Shown here: in pieces, positions 1-9,449 of the stretch | Position numbering within the stretch: position 1 is the stretch's first letter | How the letters are laid out: each line of letters begins with the position of its first letter | From: Chryseobacterium capnotolerans | Lineage (GTDB): Bacteria; Bacteroidota; Bacteroidia; Flavobacteriales; Weeksellaceae | Direction of reading: 5' to 3' | DNA: 64,000 nucleotides | Assembly: GCF_021278965.1 (NCBI RefSeq) | Contig: NZ_CP065589.1 | Span: forward strand, 2,485,001-2,549,000 | Notes under the pieces: generated by a model | Told to the model about the DNA's origin: nothing | Seen by the model: only the letters and a program-made list of their open reading frames with translations | The model's database searches: none | Position numbers and translations under genes: made by a program

Positions 1-74
1 TTAACCAAAAATCCAACAAAACCAAAAATTAAGCTAAAGGATTTCAATTCTTTACGCAACCAAAAAATAAAAAT

Positions 75-1138
75 ATGAACAAAAAGCACAACTTCAGCGC
101 AGGGCCATGTATCTTACCACAAGAGGTATTTGAAAAATCAGCACAGGCAATCTTAGACTTTAACGGGATCGGATTATCTCTTCTTGAAATTTCGCACAGA
201 AGTAAGGATTTCGTTGCAGTAATGGACGAAGCACGTGCAATTGTAAAAAGGCTGATGAACCTTGGTGATGATTACGAGGTACTTTATTTAGGAAGCGGAG
301 CAAGCATGCAGTTTGCCATGGTACCTTACAACCTGATGAAAGTAGGCGGAAAAGCAGCTTATCTGGACACAGGAACCTGGGCAGCCGGAGCGATCAAAGA
401 AGCAAAAAAATTAGGAACGGTAGACGTAGTAGGTTCTTCAAAAGAAGAAAACTATTCTTTCATTCCTAAAAATTATACAGTAGGTTCAGAATATGATTAT
501 TTCCACTGTACCTCCAATAATACTATTTACGGAACTCAGATGAAATCCTTCCCTGAAGTAGATACCCTGATGGTATGTGATATGAGTTCTGATATTTTCT
601 CAAGACAACTGGATTTTTCAAAATTTGATTTAATCTATGCAGGAGCTCAAAAAAATATGGGACCTGCAGGGGTTACTTTAGTAGTGATCAAAAAAGAAAT
701 CCTTGGCAAAACTGGAAGAGAAAATATGCTGTCTATGCTTGATTATTCTCAGCATATTTCCAAAGAGTCAATGTACAATACTCCACCAGTATTCCCTATC
801 TATGCATCTCTGTTAACACTGCAATACCTGGAAAACAATGGTGGAATTGCAGCGGCTGAAAAAAGAAACGAAGCTAAAGCTAAACTTCTTTATGATGAAA
901 TCGATAACAACCCATTATTTGAAACGTTCTGCGTAGAAGAAGACCGTTCATTAATGAATGTTTCTTTCAAATTAACAGACGAAAGCAAAAAGAAGAATTT
1001 GATAATGCATGGAAAGCTGCACGCATCAGTGGATTAAACGGACATAGAAGCCTGGGCGGTTACAGAGCCAGCTTATACAATGCCTTACCTATTGAAAGTG
1101 TACAGGTATTGGTGGATGTAATGAAATCTATCAAATAA
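75..1138 (+). pseudogene. serC: Phosphoserine aminotransferase, frameshifted near the C-terminus
   Basis: PLP enzyme of serine synthesis that converts 3-phosphohydroxypyruvate and glutamate to phosphoserine. The start MNKKHNFSAGPCILP is the family signature and GAQKNMGPAG carries the PLP lysine. The uninterrupted frame stops at 1037, but the true C-terminus (KAARISGLNGHRSLGGYRAS, then ending MKSIK) continues in another frame to 1138. One missing A in the A5 run at 987-991 explains the break; restored, the protein is 354 aa, the normal family length. The lost tail is conserved, so an indel error in the sequence is more likely than decay. It lies upstream of serA and DUF1015 on the same strand and probably shares their operon. 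Confidence 0.93.
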
Positions 1139-1155
1139 TTTAAGCATAAAAATTC

Positions 1156-1246
1156 AAAGATTGAAAGATTCAGAAGTGACAAATTTAAATTTCTTAATTT
1201 GCACTCTAGTTTTAAAATATTGAAAGACCTGAATTTTTCAATCTTT
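1156..1246. repeat. Long imperfect palindrome between serC and serA
   Basis: The left arm AAAGATTGAAAGATTCAG (1156-1173) matches the reverse complement of 1229-1246 at 17 of 18 positions. A second nested pair (AGTGACAAATT against AATTTGCACT) lies inside it. It fills nearly the whole serC-serA gap. Possible roles are an mRNA-stabilising or attenuating hairpin inside the operon or a REP-like element; nothing distinguishes these here. Confidence 0.6.
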
Positions 1247-1260
1247 AAATCCAATAACAC

Positions 1261-2226
1261 ATGAAAGTTTTAGCAAACGATGGAATCTCAAAAGCAGGAG
1301 AACGAGCTTTAAAAGAAGCCGGAATTGAAATTCTGGACAATAGAGTGGCTCAGGATCACGTTATTAATTTTATCAACGAAAATAATGTAGACGTTCTTCT
1401 TGTAAGAAGTGCAACAAAAGTAAGGCAGGACCTGATTGATGCATGCCCGGGACTTAAAATCATAGGCCGTGGCGGCATTGGAATGGACAATATTGATGTT
1501 GAATATGCAAAAAGCAAGGGGATTAAAATCATCAACACTCCTACAGCATCTTCAAAGTCCGTTGCAGAATTGGTTTTTGGACACTTCATTGCATTAGCCA
1601 GATTCCTTCATGAATCAAACAGACTGATGCCTTTGGAGGGGGAAACGCACTTCAATGCCATGAAAAAGTCATTCAGCAATGCTTATGAACTTTCAGGAAA
1701 GACATTAGGAGTAATCGGCTTTGGAAGTATTGGCCAGGAAGTCGTGAAAATAGGAATTGCTTTGGGAATGAAAATACAGGTTCTCACAAGAAGTCCAAAA
1801 ACAGAAGTTCTTACGCTGAATTTCTTTGATGGGCAATCGGTGAACTTTGAAATCACTTCTACCAATGATATGGATGCATTCCTTAAAGAATCAGACTTTA
1901 TTAGTATCAATACTCCGAAAACGAATGAATACATTATAGACACTCCACAGTTTGAAAAAATGAAAGATGGAGTCTATATTGTAAATACTGCAAGAGGCGG
2001 TGTAATGAATGAAGTGACGCTGATTGATTTTATTGATTCAGGAAAAGTAGCGGGAGCTGCATTGGACGTTTTTGAAAGCGAACCCAATCCGGAACTTCCA
2101 TTACTAATGAATCCGGCACTATCTCTTTCTCCTCATGTAGGAGGAAATACGGTAGATGCGCAAGAGAAAATCGGTATCGAACTTGCAGAACAAATTATTA
2201 AGCTACAAAAAGAAACTATAAGATAA
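1261..2226 (+). CDS. serA: D-3-phosphoglycerate dehydrogenase (short, no ACT domain)
   Basis: NAD-dependent oxidation of 3-phosphoglycerate, the first committed step of serine synthesis. The D-2-hydroxyacid dehydrogenase fold is clear: GRGGIGMDNID near residue 75, the nucleotide-binding LGVIGFGSIGQEV near 150, the ARGG substrate motif near 245 and the catalytic-His context SPHVGGNT near 290. At 321 aa it lacks the C-terminal regulatory ACT domain, so serine feedback through ACT is not expected. It sits 122 bp after serC and 2 bp before the DUF1015 gene, so it is almost certainly co-transcribed with the latter. Confidence 0.92.
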   Translation: MKVLANDGISKAGERALKEAGIEILDNRVAQDHVINFINENNVDVLLVRSATKVRQDLIDACPGLKIIGRGGIGMDNIDVEYAKSKGIKIINTPTASSKSVAELVFGHFIALARFLHESNRLMPLEGETHFNAMKKSFSNAYELSGKTLGVIGFGSIGQEVVKIGIALGMKIQVLTRSPKTEVLTLNFFDGQSVNFEITSTNDMDAFLKESDFISINTPKTNEYIIDTPQFEKMKDGVYIVNTARGGVMNEVTLIDFIDSGKVAGAALDVFESEPNPELPLLMNPALSLSPHVGGNTVDAQEKIGIELAEQIIKLQKETIR

Positions 2227-2228
2227 AT

Positions 2229-3473
2229 ATGCCTGTTTTTAAACCTTTCCGTGGAATCAGACCTCACAGAGATTTTGAGGATACTTTCCCTACCCATCCA
2301 CTGGATAATTTTACCCAGGAAGAAATAGCAGAAAAAGCACAAGTTGAGAACACATACATCAACATGATAAAACCGTATGTTGTAAGTAAATCTAAGGATG
2401 TAGACCGGAATCTGAGAAAGATCCGTTCCACATTTGAAGAACTTCTGGAAGAAAAGAAACTCGTTCAGGATAATTCTGCCTATTATCTTTATGAACAAAT
2501 ATATCCTAACAAACAAATTTTCAGAGGACTCTTAGGTCTTGCCAGTATTGAAGATTTCTGGAACGGAAAGATAAAAAGGCACGAAAGTACCATTCCCCAA
2601 AAGAAAGAAAAACTGGCTCATTATCTTGAGAAAGTAAACCTTCAGGCTGAACCGGTACTTCTTACCTATCCTGCCAACTCAAAAATTGAGCTGCTGATGA
2701 ATCATGAGGAAAAAAACGTTCCCATCTTCAACCACGTAGATCATTTGGGCATCAGACATAAAATCTGGAGAATAGACAACCGTTTGAAACTTCAGCAGTT
2801 TAAAGAAGTGATCGATCAGATCGACTCATTCTATATTGCCGACGGACACCACAGAATTGGCTCTACAGCATTAAATGCAAAAAAACATAAGGATAAAAAC
2901 AAAAGGCATAATGGTACAGAGCAATATAACTTTGTATACAGCTTTATCGTTTCCAACCAATCGATCAAAATTCACGACTATAACAGGATTTTGCACGATC
3001 TAAACGGTCTTTCCAGCGAACAATTCCTGAAAGAGCTTGATCAATATTTCCTGATCCACGAAAAAGGTGAAACCCCTTACTACCCTTCCCAGAAATTCCA
3101 TATTTCAATGTATTTGGATGGAAAATTCTATTCACTTCACGTAAAGCACGATCTTCGTTCTAAAGAGATGTCTTTAGATAACCTGGATCACCATTTACTG
3201 GACAAATATATTTTTAAAGGTATTTTAAAAATCGAAGATCCGGATAGCTCTGATCTGATTTCTTACGTAAAGGGCACTTCCAATCTCAATGGAATCAACA
3301 TCTTAAAAGAAAAGGTGGAAAGCGGAGAAGGAAAAGCAGGCTTCGGAATTTATCCTGTAAGTTTTAATGATATGATTAAAATTTCAGACTTAAAACTAAG
3401 CATGCCTCCAAAATGTACATTCATTGAGCCAAAATTAATTACAGCACTGGTAATGTACGATATGAAACCTTAA
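2229..3473 (+). CDS. DUF1015 family protein
   Basis: 414-aa soluble protein. The start (VFKPFRGIRP, then THPLDNF) and the internal FYIADGHHRIGS near residue 205 are typical of DUF1015, whose function is not established. The start codon is only 2 bp after the serA stop, giving strong translational coupling. DUF1015 genes recur next to serA/serC in bacteria, so a role linked to serine metabolism is a reasonable inference, but no reaction can be assigned. Confidence 0.85.
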   Translation: MPVFKPFRGIRPHRDFEDTFPTHPLDNFTQEEIAEKAQVENTYINMIKPYVVSKSKDVDRNLRKIRSTFEELLEEKKLVQDNSAYYLYEQIYPNKQIFRGLLGLASIEDFWNGKIKRHESTIPQKKEKLAHYLEKVNLQAEPVLLTYPANSKIELLMNHEEKNVPIFNHVDHLGIRHKIWRIDNRLKLQQFKEVIDQIDSFYIADGHHRIGSTALNAKKHKDKNKRHNGTEQYNFVYSFIVSNQSIKIHDYNRILHDLNGLSSEQFLKELDQYFLIHEKGETPYYPSQKFHISMYLDGKFYSLHVKHDLRSKEMSLDNLDHHLLDKYIFKGILKIEDPDSSDLISYVKGTSNLNGINILKEKVESGEGKAGFGIYPVSFNDMIKISDLKLSMPPKCTFIEPKLITALVMYDMKP

Positions 3474-3528
3474 TAAATTCCTATTTTTTTCCTACTTTTA
3501 TCATTGGAAAAAGAAAGGTAAATAAAAA

Positions 3529-4935
3529 ATGAAAAAAATATTCATTATACTTCCACTCTTTTTGAGTGGATTTTTATTTTCTCAAAAAAAAGTCCAGAAA
3601 AAGCCTGCCGGCAGAACAGCAATTCCTGTAAAATTAAATTATCATGATGAATTCAAAAAGATCTCAGACGAGATCATGACCAATGGCAGGGCTTATGAAA
3701 ATCTTGGAGAACTCACAAAAGGTATCGGCCCTCGCTTCAGCGCCACTCCCGGCTATTCAAAAGCAGTAGAATGGGCTGAAAAGAAATTCAAGGAAATTGG
3801 CATTAATATGATCTGGAGACAGGAAGCTAAAGCTCCTATCTGGGTCCGGGGGAAAGAATCCTTACAGATAAAAGCAGAAAATGGAGATTGGAAAAATATC
3901 AAAATGCTATCATTTGGAAACTCTGAAGGAACAGGCGGTAAAGATCTGACAGGTGAAATTGTTTTAATTAATTCCACGTCAGAACTGAATGCAATGTCCA
4001 CAGGTCAGCTAAAAGACAAAATAGTATTCGTGAATGTTCCTATGGATCCCAAAATCATTAATACCAGTGATTCTTATCTACAGACTGCAAAATCAAAATT
4101 AATTTCGGCGTCCGTTATTGCTAAGACGGGCGCAAAAGCTTTAATTATAAGATCATTGACAACAGCTCTTGATGACACGCCTCATGCCAAAATGATTTAT
4201 TATGAACAAGATGATAAAGTTAAAATTCCTGCTTTATCAATAGGTGTAAGATCAGCGGATGAGTTGGAAAAAACATTGAAAAAGCAAAAAGTTACGGCTA
4301 AAATTAATATGACTGCAGAATCAAAAGGCAGCACAACCAATCCCAATATCATTGCTGAAATCCAAGGGAATAAAGACTCTAAAGTGATTGTTTTAGGCGC
4401 TCAGCTTGATTCATGGGATATTGGTGAAGGGGCAGTTGATGACGGAACGGGAGTCGCTCAGTGTATCGAAGTTTTAAGAACATTGAAAGCACTTGGCTAT
4501 GAAAATAATCACACCATCCGGGTCGTTTTATATGCCAACAGTGAAAACGGAGGCCAAGGTCGTGAAATGTATGCAGCCTATGTCAAAAAAAGAGAAGAGA
4601 AACATATATTCGCGCTGGGAACAGATGCCGGAGGCTATTCTCCACGAGGATTCTCTTTAGATATGTCTCCTCAAAGAAGAAGGCTCGTATCTCCCTGGAA
4701 AGAATATTTTCTTCCTTATGGCGTTTATGACTTTGACCAAACAGAGGCTATCCAGGATATCTCACCTTTGAAGAAGCTGGATATTCCTTTAGTAGAACTC
4801 GTAGTAGACACTCAAAGGTATTTCGATTATCATCATTCTGAACAAGATACTTTTGATAAAGTGAATAAGCGAGAACTTCTTCTGGGTGCAGTCGCCATCA
4901 CACAGATGATTTTTATGGTTGATAAAAACTGGTAA
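3529..4935 (+). CDS. Secreted M28-family peptidase paralog, probable inactive copy
   Basis: 468 aa with an N-terminal signal peptide (MKKIFIILPLFLSGFLFSQ), a PA-like insert and a C-terminal M28 peptidase domain of the carboxypeptidase Q type. Compared with the next two genes, two active-site positions differ. GGHLDSWD has become GAQLDSWD, replacing a zinc-ligand His by Gln292. ANEENG has become ANSENG, replacing the catalytic-base Glu by Ser338. The second Glu, the bridging Asp (DDG), the TDAGG Asp and the final HH are kept. The fold should persist but two-metal catalysis is doubtful. It is the first gene of a three-gene tandem array with 1-2 bp gaps. Confidence 0.88.
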   Translation: MKKIFIILPLFLSGFLFSQKKVQKKPAGRTAIPVKLNYHDEFKKISDEIMTNGRAYENLGELTKGIGPRFSATPGYSKAVEWAEKKFKEIGINMIWRQEAKAPIWVRGKESLQIKAENGDWKNIKMLSFGNSEGTGGKDLTGEIVLINSTSELNAMSTGQLKDKIVFVNVPMDPKIINTSDSYLQTAKSKLISASVIAKTGAKALIIRSLTTALDDTPHAKMIYYEQDDKVKIPALSIGVRSADELEKTLKKQKVTAKINMTAESKGSTTNPNIIAEIQGNKDSKVIVLGAQLDSWDIGEGAVDDGTGVAQCIEVLRTLKALGYENNHTIRVVLYANSENGGQGREMYAAYVKKREEKHIFALGTDAGGYSPRGFSLDMSPQRRRLVSPWKEYFLPYGVYDFDQTEAIQDISPLKKLDIPLVELVVDTQRYFDYHHSEQDTFDKVNKRELLLGAVAITQMIFMVDKNW

Positions 4936-4936
4936 C

Positions 4937-6298
4937 ATGAAAAAGACAATTACAACCTCATTATTAACTTTAGGAACAGCCTTTATATCAGGTCAAACCA
5001 AAGAAGATTCTATACAGTTCAACAAAATTTCCACTGAAATTTTAAATAACGGAAAAGGCTATGATGAACTTCGGGAACTGACTAAAAATATCGGCCACCG
5101 TTTAAGTGGATCTGAAGCTTATGAGAAATCTGTACAATGGGCAGCCCAAAAACTTCGTGATGCCGGTGCTGATAAAGTATGGCTTCAGGATGTCATGATC
5201 CCGGTTTGGGTAAGAGGAAAAGAATCCTTACACATCAAAACGTCCAACGGAAGCTGGAAAAGTCTTAAAATGCTTTCTTTAGGTAATTCTGAAGGAACAG
5301 GCGGAAAAGATCTTTCAGGAGAGATCATTATGGTTAAATCCCTTGAAGAATATGATAATCTTCCTGCTGAAAAGGTAAAAGATAAAATTGTTTTCTTTAA
5401 TTACCCTTTCAATCAGGGACACGTTCAGACTTTTATTTCCTATAGAGAATCAGGTGCTTACAGACGTACAGCTGCATCCTTAACAGCAAAGAAAGGTGGT
5501 AAGTTTGCCATTATCCGATCTCTTTCTTCAGCATTTGACGATGTTCCGCACACTGGAAATATGCGCTACGAAGAGAACATTATCAAAATCCCGGCAGTTA
5601 CAATTGGGAATACAACAGCAGATGAACTGGAGTCTTTGCTAAACAATCAGAAAGTTACTGCAAAACTTAATTCTAATTGTGGAATGAAGGGTGAGAAACT
5701 CTCCCACTCCGTCATTGGTGAAAATACAGGCAAAAAAGACCAAAATGTAATCGTAGTGGGCGGCCACCTTGATTCCTGGGATGTAGGTGAAGGTGCTCAT
5801 GATGATGGTTCAGGGATCGTCCAAAGTATTGAAGTCTTAAGAACATTCAAAAAACTAGGGCTCCAAAACAACCATACCATCAGAGCAGTTTGTTTCGCCA
5901 ACGAAGAAAACGGTACCAAAGGCGGAAAACAATATGGAAAAACAGCAAAAGATAACAATGAAAAACATCTTTTTGCCATAGAATCCGATGCCGGAGGATT
6001 TTCACCCCGCGGAATCTCCCTGGAAATGGATGATATTAAAAGAAACCAGATCAAAAGCTGGGGGAATCTGTTTTTACCTTACGGAGTTTACAATTTTGAA
6101 GGAAAGTATTCAGGTTCGGATATTGCCCCGCTTCATGAGATGGGCGTTCCAACAGCAGAACTCGTTCCGGAACCACAACGCTATTTTGACATCCACCACA
6201 CCGCAGAAGATACTTTTGAAAAAGTCAACCGAAGAGAACTATTACTTGGCTCAACGGTGATGACACAACTTATTTATATGATTGATAAAAATTGGTAA
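4937..6298 (+). CDS. Secreted M28-family metallopeptidase (second tandem copy)
   Basis: 453 aa, starting at the ATG one base after the previous stop; upstream TTG extension would overlap the preceding gene. It has a signal peptide (ISGQ end), a PA-like region around residues 115-250 and an M28 di-zinc domain with all expected residues: GGHLDSWD, AHDDGSG, ANEENG (catalytic Glu plus ligand Glu), ESDAGGF and DIHHTAED. It is predicted to cleave short peptides or dipeptides outside the cytoplasm. It is much closer in sequence to the third copy than to the first. Confidence 0.9.
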   Translation: MKKTITTSLLTLGTAFISGQTKEDSIQFNKISTEILNNGKGYDELRELTKNIGHRLSGSEAYEKSVQWAAQKLRDAGADKVWLQDVMIPVWVRGKESLHIKTSNGSWKSLKMLSLGNSEGTGGKDLSGEIIMVKSLEEYDNLPAEKVKDKIVFFNYPFNQGHVQTFISYRESGAYRRTAASLTAKKGGKFAIIRSLSSAFDDVPHTGNMRYEENIIKIPAVTIGNTTADELESLLNNQKVTAKLNSNCGMKGEKLSHSVIGENTGKKDQNVIVVGGHLDSWDVGEGAHDDGSGIVQSIEVLRTFKKLGLQNNHTIRAVCFANEENGTKGGKQYGKTAKDNNEKHLFAIESDAGGFSPRGISLEMDDIKRNQIKSWGNLFLPYGVYNFEGKYSGSDIAPLHEMGVPTAELVPEPQRYFDIHHTAEDTFEKVNRRELLLGSTVMTQLIYMIDKNW

Positions 6299-6300
6299 CA

Positions 6301-7659
6301 ATGAAAAAAATATTAGGAACCTCCTTATTACTTTTTGGAATGGCCGCTTTTGGCCAGACCAAGGAAGATTCAATACAATTCAGTAAGATCTCCCTTGAAG
6401 TTTTAAATAACGGGAAAGGATACAATGATCTTCACGAACTTACTAAAAATATAGGCCACCGTTTAAGCGGTTCTGAAGCCTATGAAAAATCGGTACAATG
6501 GGCAGCACAAAAACTTCGTGATGCCGGAGCAGACAAAGTATGGCTTCAGGATGTGATGATTCCTGTTTGGGTGAGAGGAAAAGAATCCTTACACATCAAA
6601 ACATTCAACGGAAGCTGGAAAAACCTTAAAATGCTTTCTCTTGGAAATTCAGAAGGAACAGGTGGAAAAGATGTTTCGGGAGAGATCATCATGGTTAAAT
6701 CTATGGATGAATACAATAAGCTTACTCCGGAGCAGGTAAAAGATAAAATCCTATTCTTCAATTATGCTTTCAAACAATCATTCATAGAAACGTTTAAAGG
6801 GTATGGTGATGCTTCCAAGTACAGAACAACGGCCGCATCTTTAACGGCTAAAAAAGGAGGTAAATTTGCCATTATCAGATCACTGTCTTCAGCATTTGAT
6901 GATGTCCCTCATACCGGAGCCATGCGTTATGAAGAAAATGTTTCTAAAATACCAGCTGTAGCGATCGGAAGTACCACTGCAGATGAATTAGAAGCCTTAT
7001 TAAAAAATCAGAAAATCACAGCAAAATTGAATTCCAACTGCGGAATGAAAGGCGAAAAACTCTCCCACTCTGTGATTGGTGAAATTACGGGTAAAAAAGA
7101 CCAAAGCGTAATCGTAGTCGGTGGTCACCTTGATTCATGGGATGTAGGAGAAGGTGCACATGATGATGGTGCAGGAATTGTTCAGAGTATTGAAGTGCTA
7201 AGAACGTTCAAAAAATTAGGAATACAGAATAATCACACCATCAGAGTAGTGTGCTTTGCCAATGAAGAAAATGGAGTTAAAGGAGGTATTCAATATGGAA
7301 AAACAGTAAAAGAAAAGAATGAGAAGCATATTTTTGCCATAGAATCCGATGCCGGAGGCTTTGCTCCAAGAGGAATTGCTCTGGATATGGATGATGCTAA
7401 AAGAAAACAGATTCAAAGCTGGTCAAAGCTATTCCTGCCTTATGGAGTCTATAACTTTGAAGAAAGATTCTCCGGAACAGATCTCTATCCACTTCATGAC
7501 ATGGGAGTTCCTGCAGCAGAATTAATGCCGGACTCTCAGCGTTATTTTGATATCCATCATACTGAAGAAGATACCTTTGAAAAAGTAAACCGAAGAGAAC
7601 TTTTATTAGGCGCTGTAACCATGACGCATATTATTTATATGATTGATAAGAACTGGTAA
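6301..7659 (+). CDS. Secreted M28-family metallopeptidase (third tandem copy)
   Basis: 452 aa with signal peptide MKKILGTSLLLFGMAAFGQ, starting 2 bp after the preceding stop. It is very similar to the second copy over the full length, which indicates a recent duplication. All M28 metal and catalytic motifs are present (GGHLDSWD, HDDGAG, ANEENG, ESDAGG, DIHHTEED). It is the last gene of the array and a terminator-like hairpin follows about 25 bp downstream. Confidence 0.9.
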   Translation: MKKILGTSLLLFGMAAFGQTKEDSIQFSKISLEVLNNGKGYNDLHELTKNIGHRLSGSEAYEKSVQWAAQKLRDAGADKVWLQDVMIPVWVRGKESLHIKTFNGSWKNLKMLSLGNSEGTGGKDVSGEIIMVKSMDEYNKLTPEQVKDKILFFNYAFKQSFIETFKGYGDASKYRTTAASLTAKKGGKFAIIRSLSSAFDDVPHTGAMRYEENVSKIPAVAIGSTTADELEALLKNQKITAKLNSNCGMKGEKLSHSVIGEITGKKDQSVIVVGGHLDSWDVGEGAHDDGAGIVQSIEVLRTFKKLGIQNNHTIRVVCFANEENGVKGGIQYGKTVKEKNEKHIFAIESDAGGFAPRGIALDMDDAKRKQIQSWSKLFLPYGVYNFEERFSGTDLYPLHDMGVPAAELMPDSQRYFDIHHTEEDTFEKVNRRELLLGAVTMTHIIYMIDKNW

Positions 7660-7684
7660 GGAAAATACCATCTTGAGATAAACG

Positions 7685-7724
7685 AACCCCAATAAATTTT
7701 ATAAGATTTGATGGGGTTTTCTCT
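7685..7724 (+). terminator. Rho-independent terminator of the M28 array
   Basis: AACCCCA (7685-7691) pairs with TGGGGTT (7712-7718), followed by a T-rich TTCTCTTT tail. It lies just after the last M28 gene. Confidence 0.65.
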
Positions 7725-7889
7725 TTAAAACACATAGAACAAATGATTCCACAAATAACACAATATTATGGTATAAAATGGAAATTGAAAAAAAAATCCT
7801 AATTAAAGCCTCACCAAAATCTTCGTTATTCTATAGAAACCCAAATAAAAATATTATTGTTAAGATTCTTCCAGGTAACAATTTAAATG

Positions 7890-8408
7890 TTATTTGGAAT
7901 TTAAATATTTAAAAGTATGCATCTTATACTTAATTTGAGCAAGAAAATGATTCCAGAAATATCTTACCCCTCCTAATTCCCAATTGATATCAAACTTACT
8001 ATGATTATTAGCATAATAGGGTTTTGAGATTTTAGAATGAAAAATAGGCGGATTGTCTTTTACCACAGCAAAATAATCAGATTCAAAATTTGATTTCCTA
8101 TAATATTGAATTTCAATTACAGTTTCTTTTTGACTCGCTTTGAAAATATACAAAGTAACATCATAAAGATCCGAATACTCTTTATCTAAAACCTCGATGG
8201 CAGAATCTAGCGAAAGTTTAGTTTTATATTTATTTACTCTATTTCTGGATTTCCCTTGCTCAAAAAAATTCCTCCCTTCAAATTCATTGAAGTCAGATAC
8301 TATAAAAACAACATTAGATGATATCTTGTTCCAACAAGTAATCGTTGCCAATCGTTGAAGATTAACAATACAAGTCTCGATCTCTTCTCTTAAATTTTCT
8401 TTGCTCAC
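7890..8408 (-). CDS. Hypothetical protein, 172 aa
   Basis: No recognised family. It is a soluble protein without signal peptide or membrane segment: an amphipathic start (MSKENLREEIETCIVNLQRL), a mixed alpha/beta middle, and an aromatic C-terminal part with YYANNHSKFDINWELGG and YFWNHF. Convergent with the M28 array. It sits alone between non-coding stretches, as accessory genes often do. Confidence 0.6.
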   Translation of the reverse strand: MSKENLREEIETCIVNLQRLATITCWNKISSNVVFIVSDFNEFEGRNFFEQGKSRNRVNKYKTKLSLDSAIEVLDKEYSDLYDVTLYIFKASQKETVIEIQYYRKSNFESDYFAVVKDNPPIFHSKISKPYYANNHSKFDINWELGGVRYFWNHFLAQIKYKMHTFKYLNSK

Positions 8409-8700
8409 TTTTCCAAAATTAAAGCTTTTTAAAATTATATTAAAGTCAGTAAACTTCCTTCCACTTCAGTTTTCCACGTTCCCACTAATTCAGACATCTT
8501 TTTTCTTTTTCAGAAAGCTGCTGCCCATATCCTAAACTGTTGAAAAAAAAATCATCCTTATATATATTCTGTTTATCTTAAACAATGAGAATTTAAAAAT
8601 AAAACTTTTTTCTTCGTTTAAGGAAATAATAATCAAAACTCATTAAAAAACAATACCATACACCACTTTTAAACAAAGTGTTAATTGTGAAATAATCACT

Positions 8701-8716
8701 TTGGCATGATATTCGT
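8701..8716 (+). promoter_or_regulatory. Weak sigma-54-like -24/-12 motif
   Basis: TTGGCAT at 8701-8707 with a further G at 8715 keeps the GG-N10-G spacing of a sigma-54 promoter, but the -12 element reads TCGT instead of TTGC. It lies upstream of the hairpin-rich non-coding region that follows. Confidence 0.3.
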
Positions 8717-8844
8717 ATGTACTATTTTGAGAAAAAATTAAAAAAGCACTAAGGATGAGAAAAAAGGTTTTCTGTGGATTTTCAGTTTTCCACTGATTCA
8801 AAGTTCGTATCTCGTATATGAATCCTTTTTTTCTACGATGCCGT

Positions 8845-9069
8845 AAAAGATACGGGTACGTGATTGATTAGCCCTCAGGTTGATCTTTCACAGCTGAATT
8901 ATGCCCCGTATCTAACTGGTATCATCAATAAACCCGTGAGTCATTTATTGATTCAAAAATGATTATTAATTCCGGACTTCAGAGCCCGGTATCATAATAT
9001 TGAATAAACGGCAAAGTTATCATGAACCTTAGCCCAGTAAAGAAATATGCTTTCTTTATACCATGATAA
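8845..9069. ncRNA. Hairpin-rich non-coding region, candidate structured RNA
   Basis: Within the 705-bp gene-free stretch 8409-9113 there are four inverted repeats. AGATACGGG (8848-8856) pairs with 8905-8913. ATCAATAAA (8924-8932) pairs with 8944-8952. TTATCATG (9017-9024) pairs with 9062-9069 and encloses a TAAAGAAA/TTTCTTTA hairpin (9038-9058). A 13-codon reading frame preceded by AAGG begins at 8755. No known RNA family was recognised and the strand is undetermined. The rest of the gap (8409-8700) is plain AT-rich sequence. Confidence 0.35.
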
Positions 9070-9113
9070 TAACATCTGCTTTATTCTCAATTAATTAATG
9101 TATAACCCTTAAA

Positions 9114-9368
9114 ATGTTAGTAATGATGAGAGCCTTTTTTGAAATGATTTTTAAGAGAAATGAAGATGCTGCAAAAATGCATATCTGGAGCTTGCTTTTG
9201 GTATTAAGTTTTGCTGCCTTTTCTGTACTGGTATACAGTTCACAACCAAGTTTTAATAGCTTAATAGTATATCTTACCGCCTTTGCCGCTTATATCGGCT
9301 TCGGTCTTGTATTCATCAGTTCCCTAGCCGGAACGGGGATGAAGAAAAGATCCGGTAGAAACATATAA
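9114..9368 (+). CDS. Small two-helix membrane protein
   Basis: 84 aa, function unknown. A short basic N-terminal segment is followed by two predicted membrane helices (about residues 25-43 and 50-72) and a basic tail GMKKRSGRN. An ATG four codons into the frame is an alternative start. A strong terminator follows 22 bp after the stop, supporting a single-gene transcript that may begin in the structured region upstream. Confidence 0.6.
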   Translation: MLVMMRAFFEMIFKRNEDAAKMHIWSLLLVLSFAAFSVLVYSSQPSFNSLIVYLTAFAAYIGFGLVFISSLAGTGMKKRSGRNI

Positions 9369-9390
9369 CTTTTATTTCACTCTTTTACTG

Positions 9391-9424
9391 AAAAACCGTC
9401 CTTTATTGAAGGGCGGTTTTTTTA
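9391..9424 (+). terminator. Rho-independent terminator
   Basis: AAACCGTCCT and AGGGCGGTTT form a G/C-rich stem around TTATTGA, followed by seven T. It ends the small membrane protein transcript. Confidence 0.85.
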
Positions 9425-9449
9425 TATAATTTTGCTACAATTTCACCAG

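Noticed and set aside
5988..6260. Overlapping plus-strand 90-codon frame inside the second M28 gene
   Set aside because: It is an alternate frame of a strongly conserved gene and shows no independent features.
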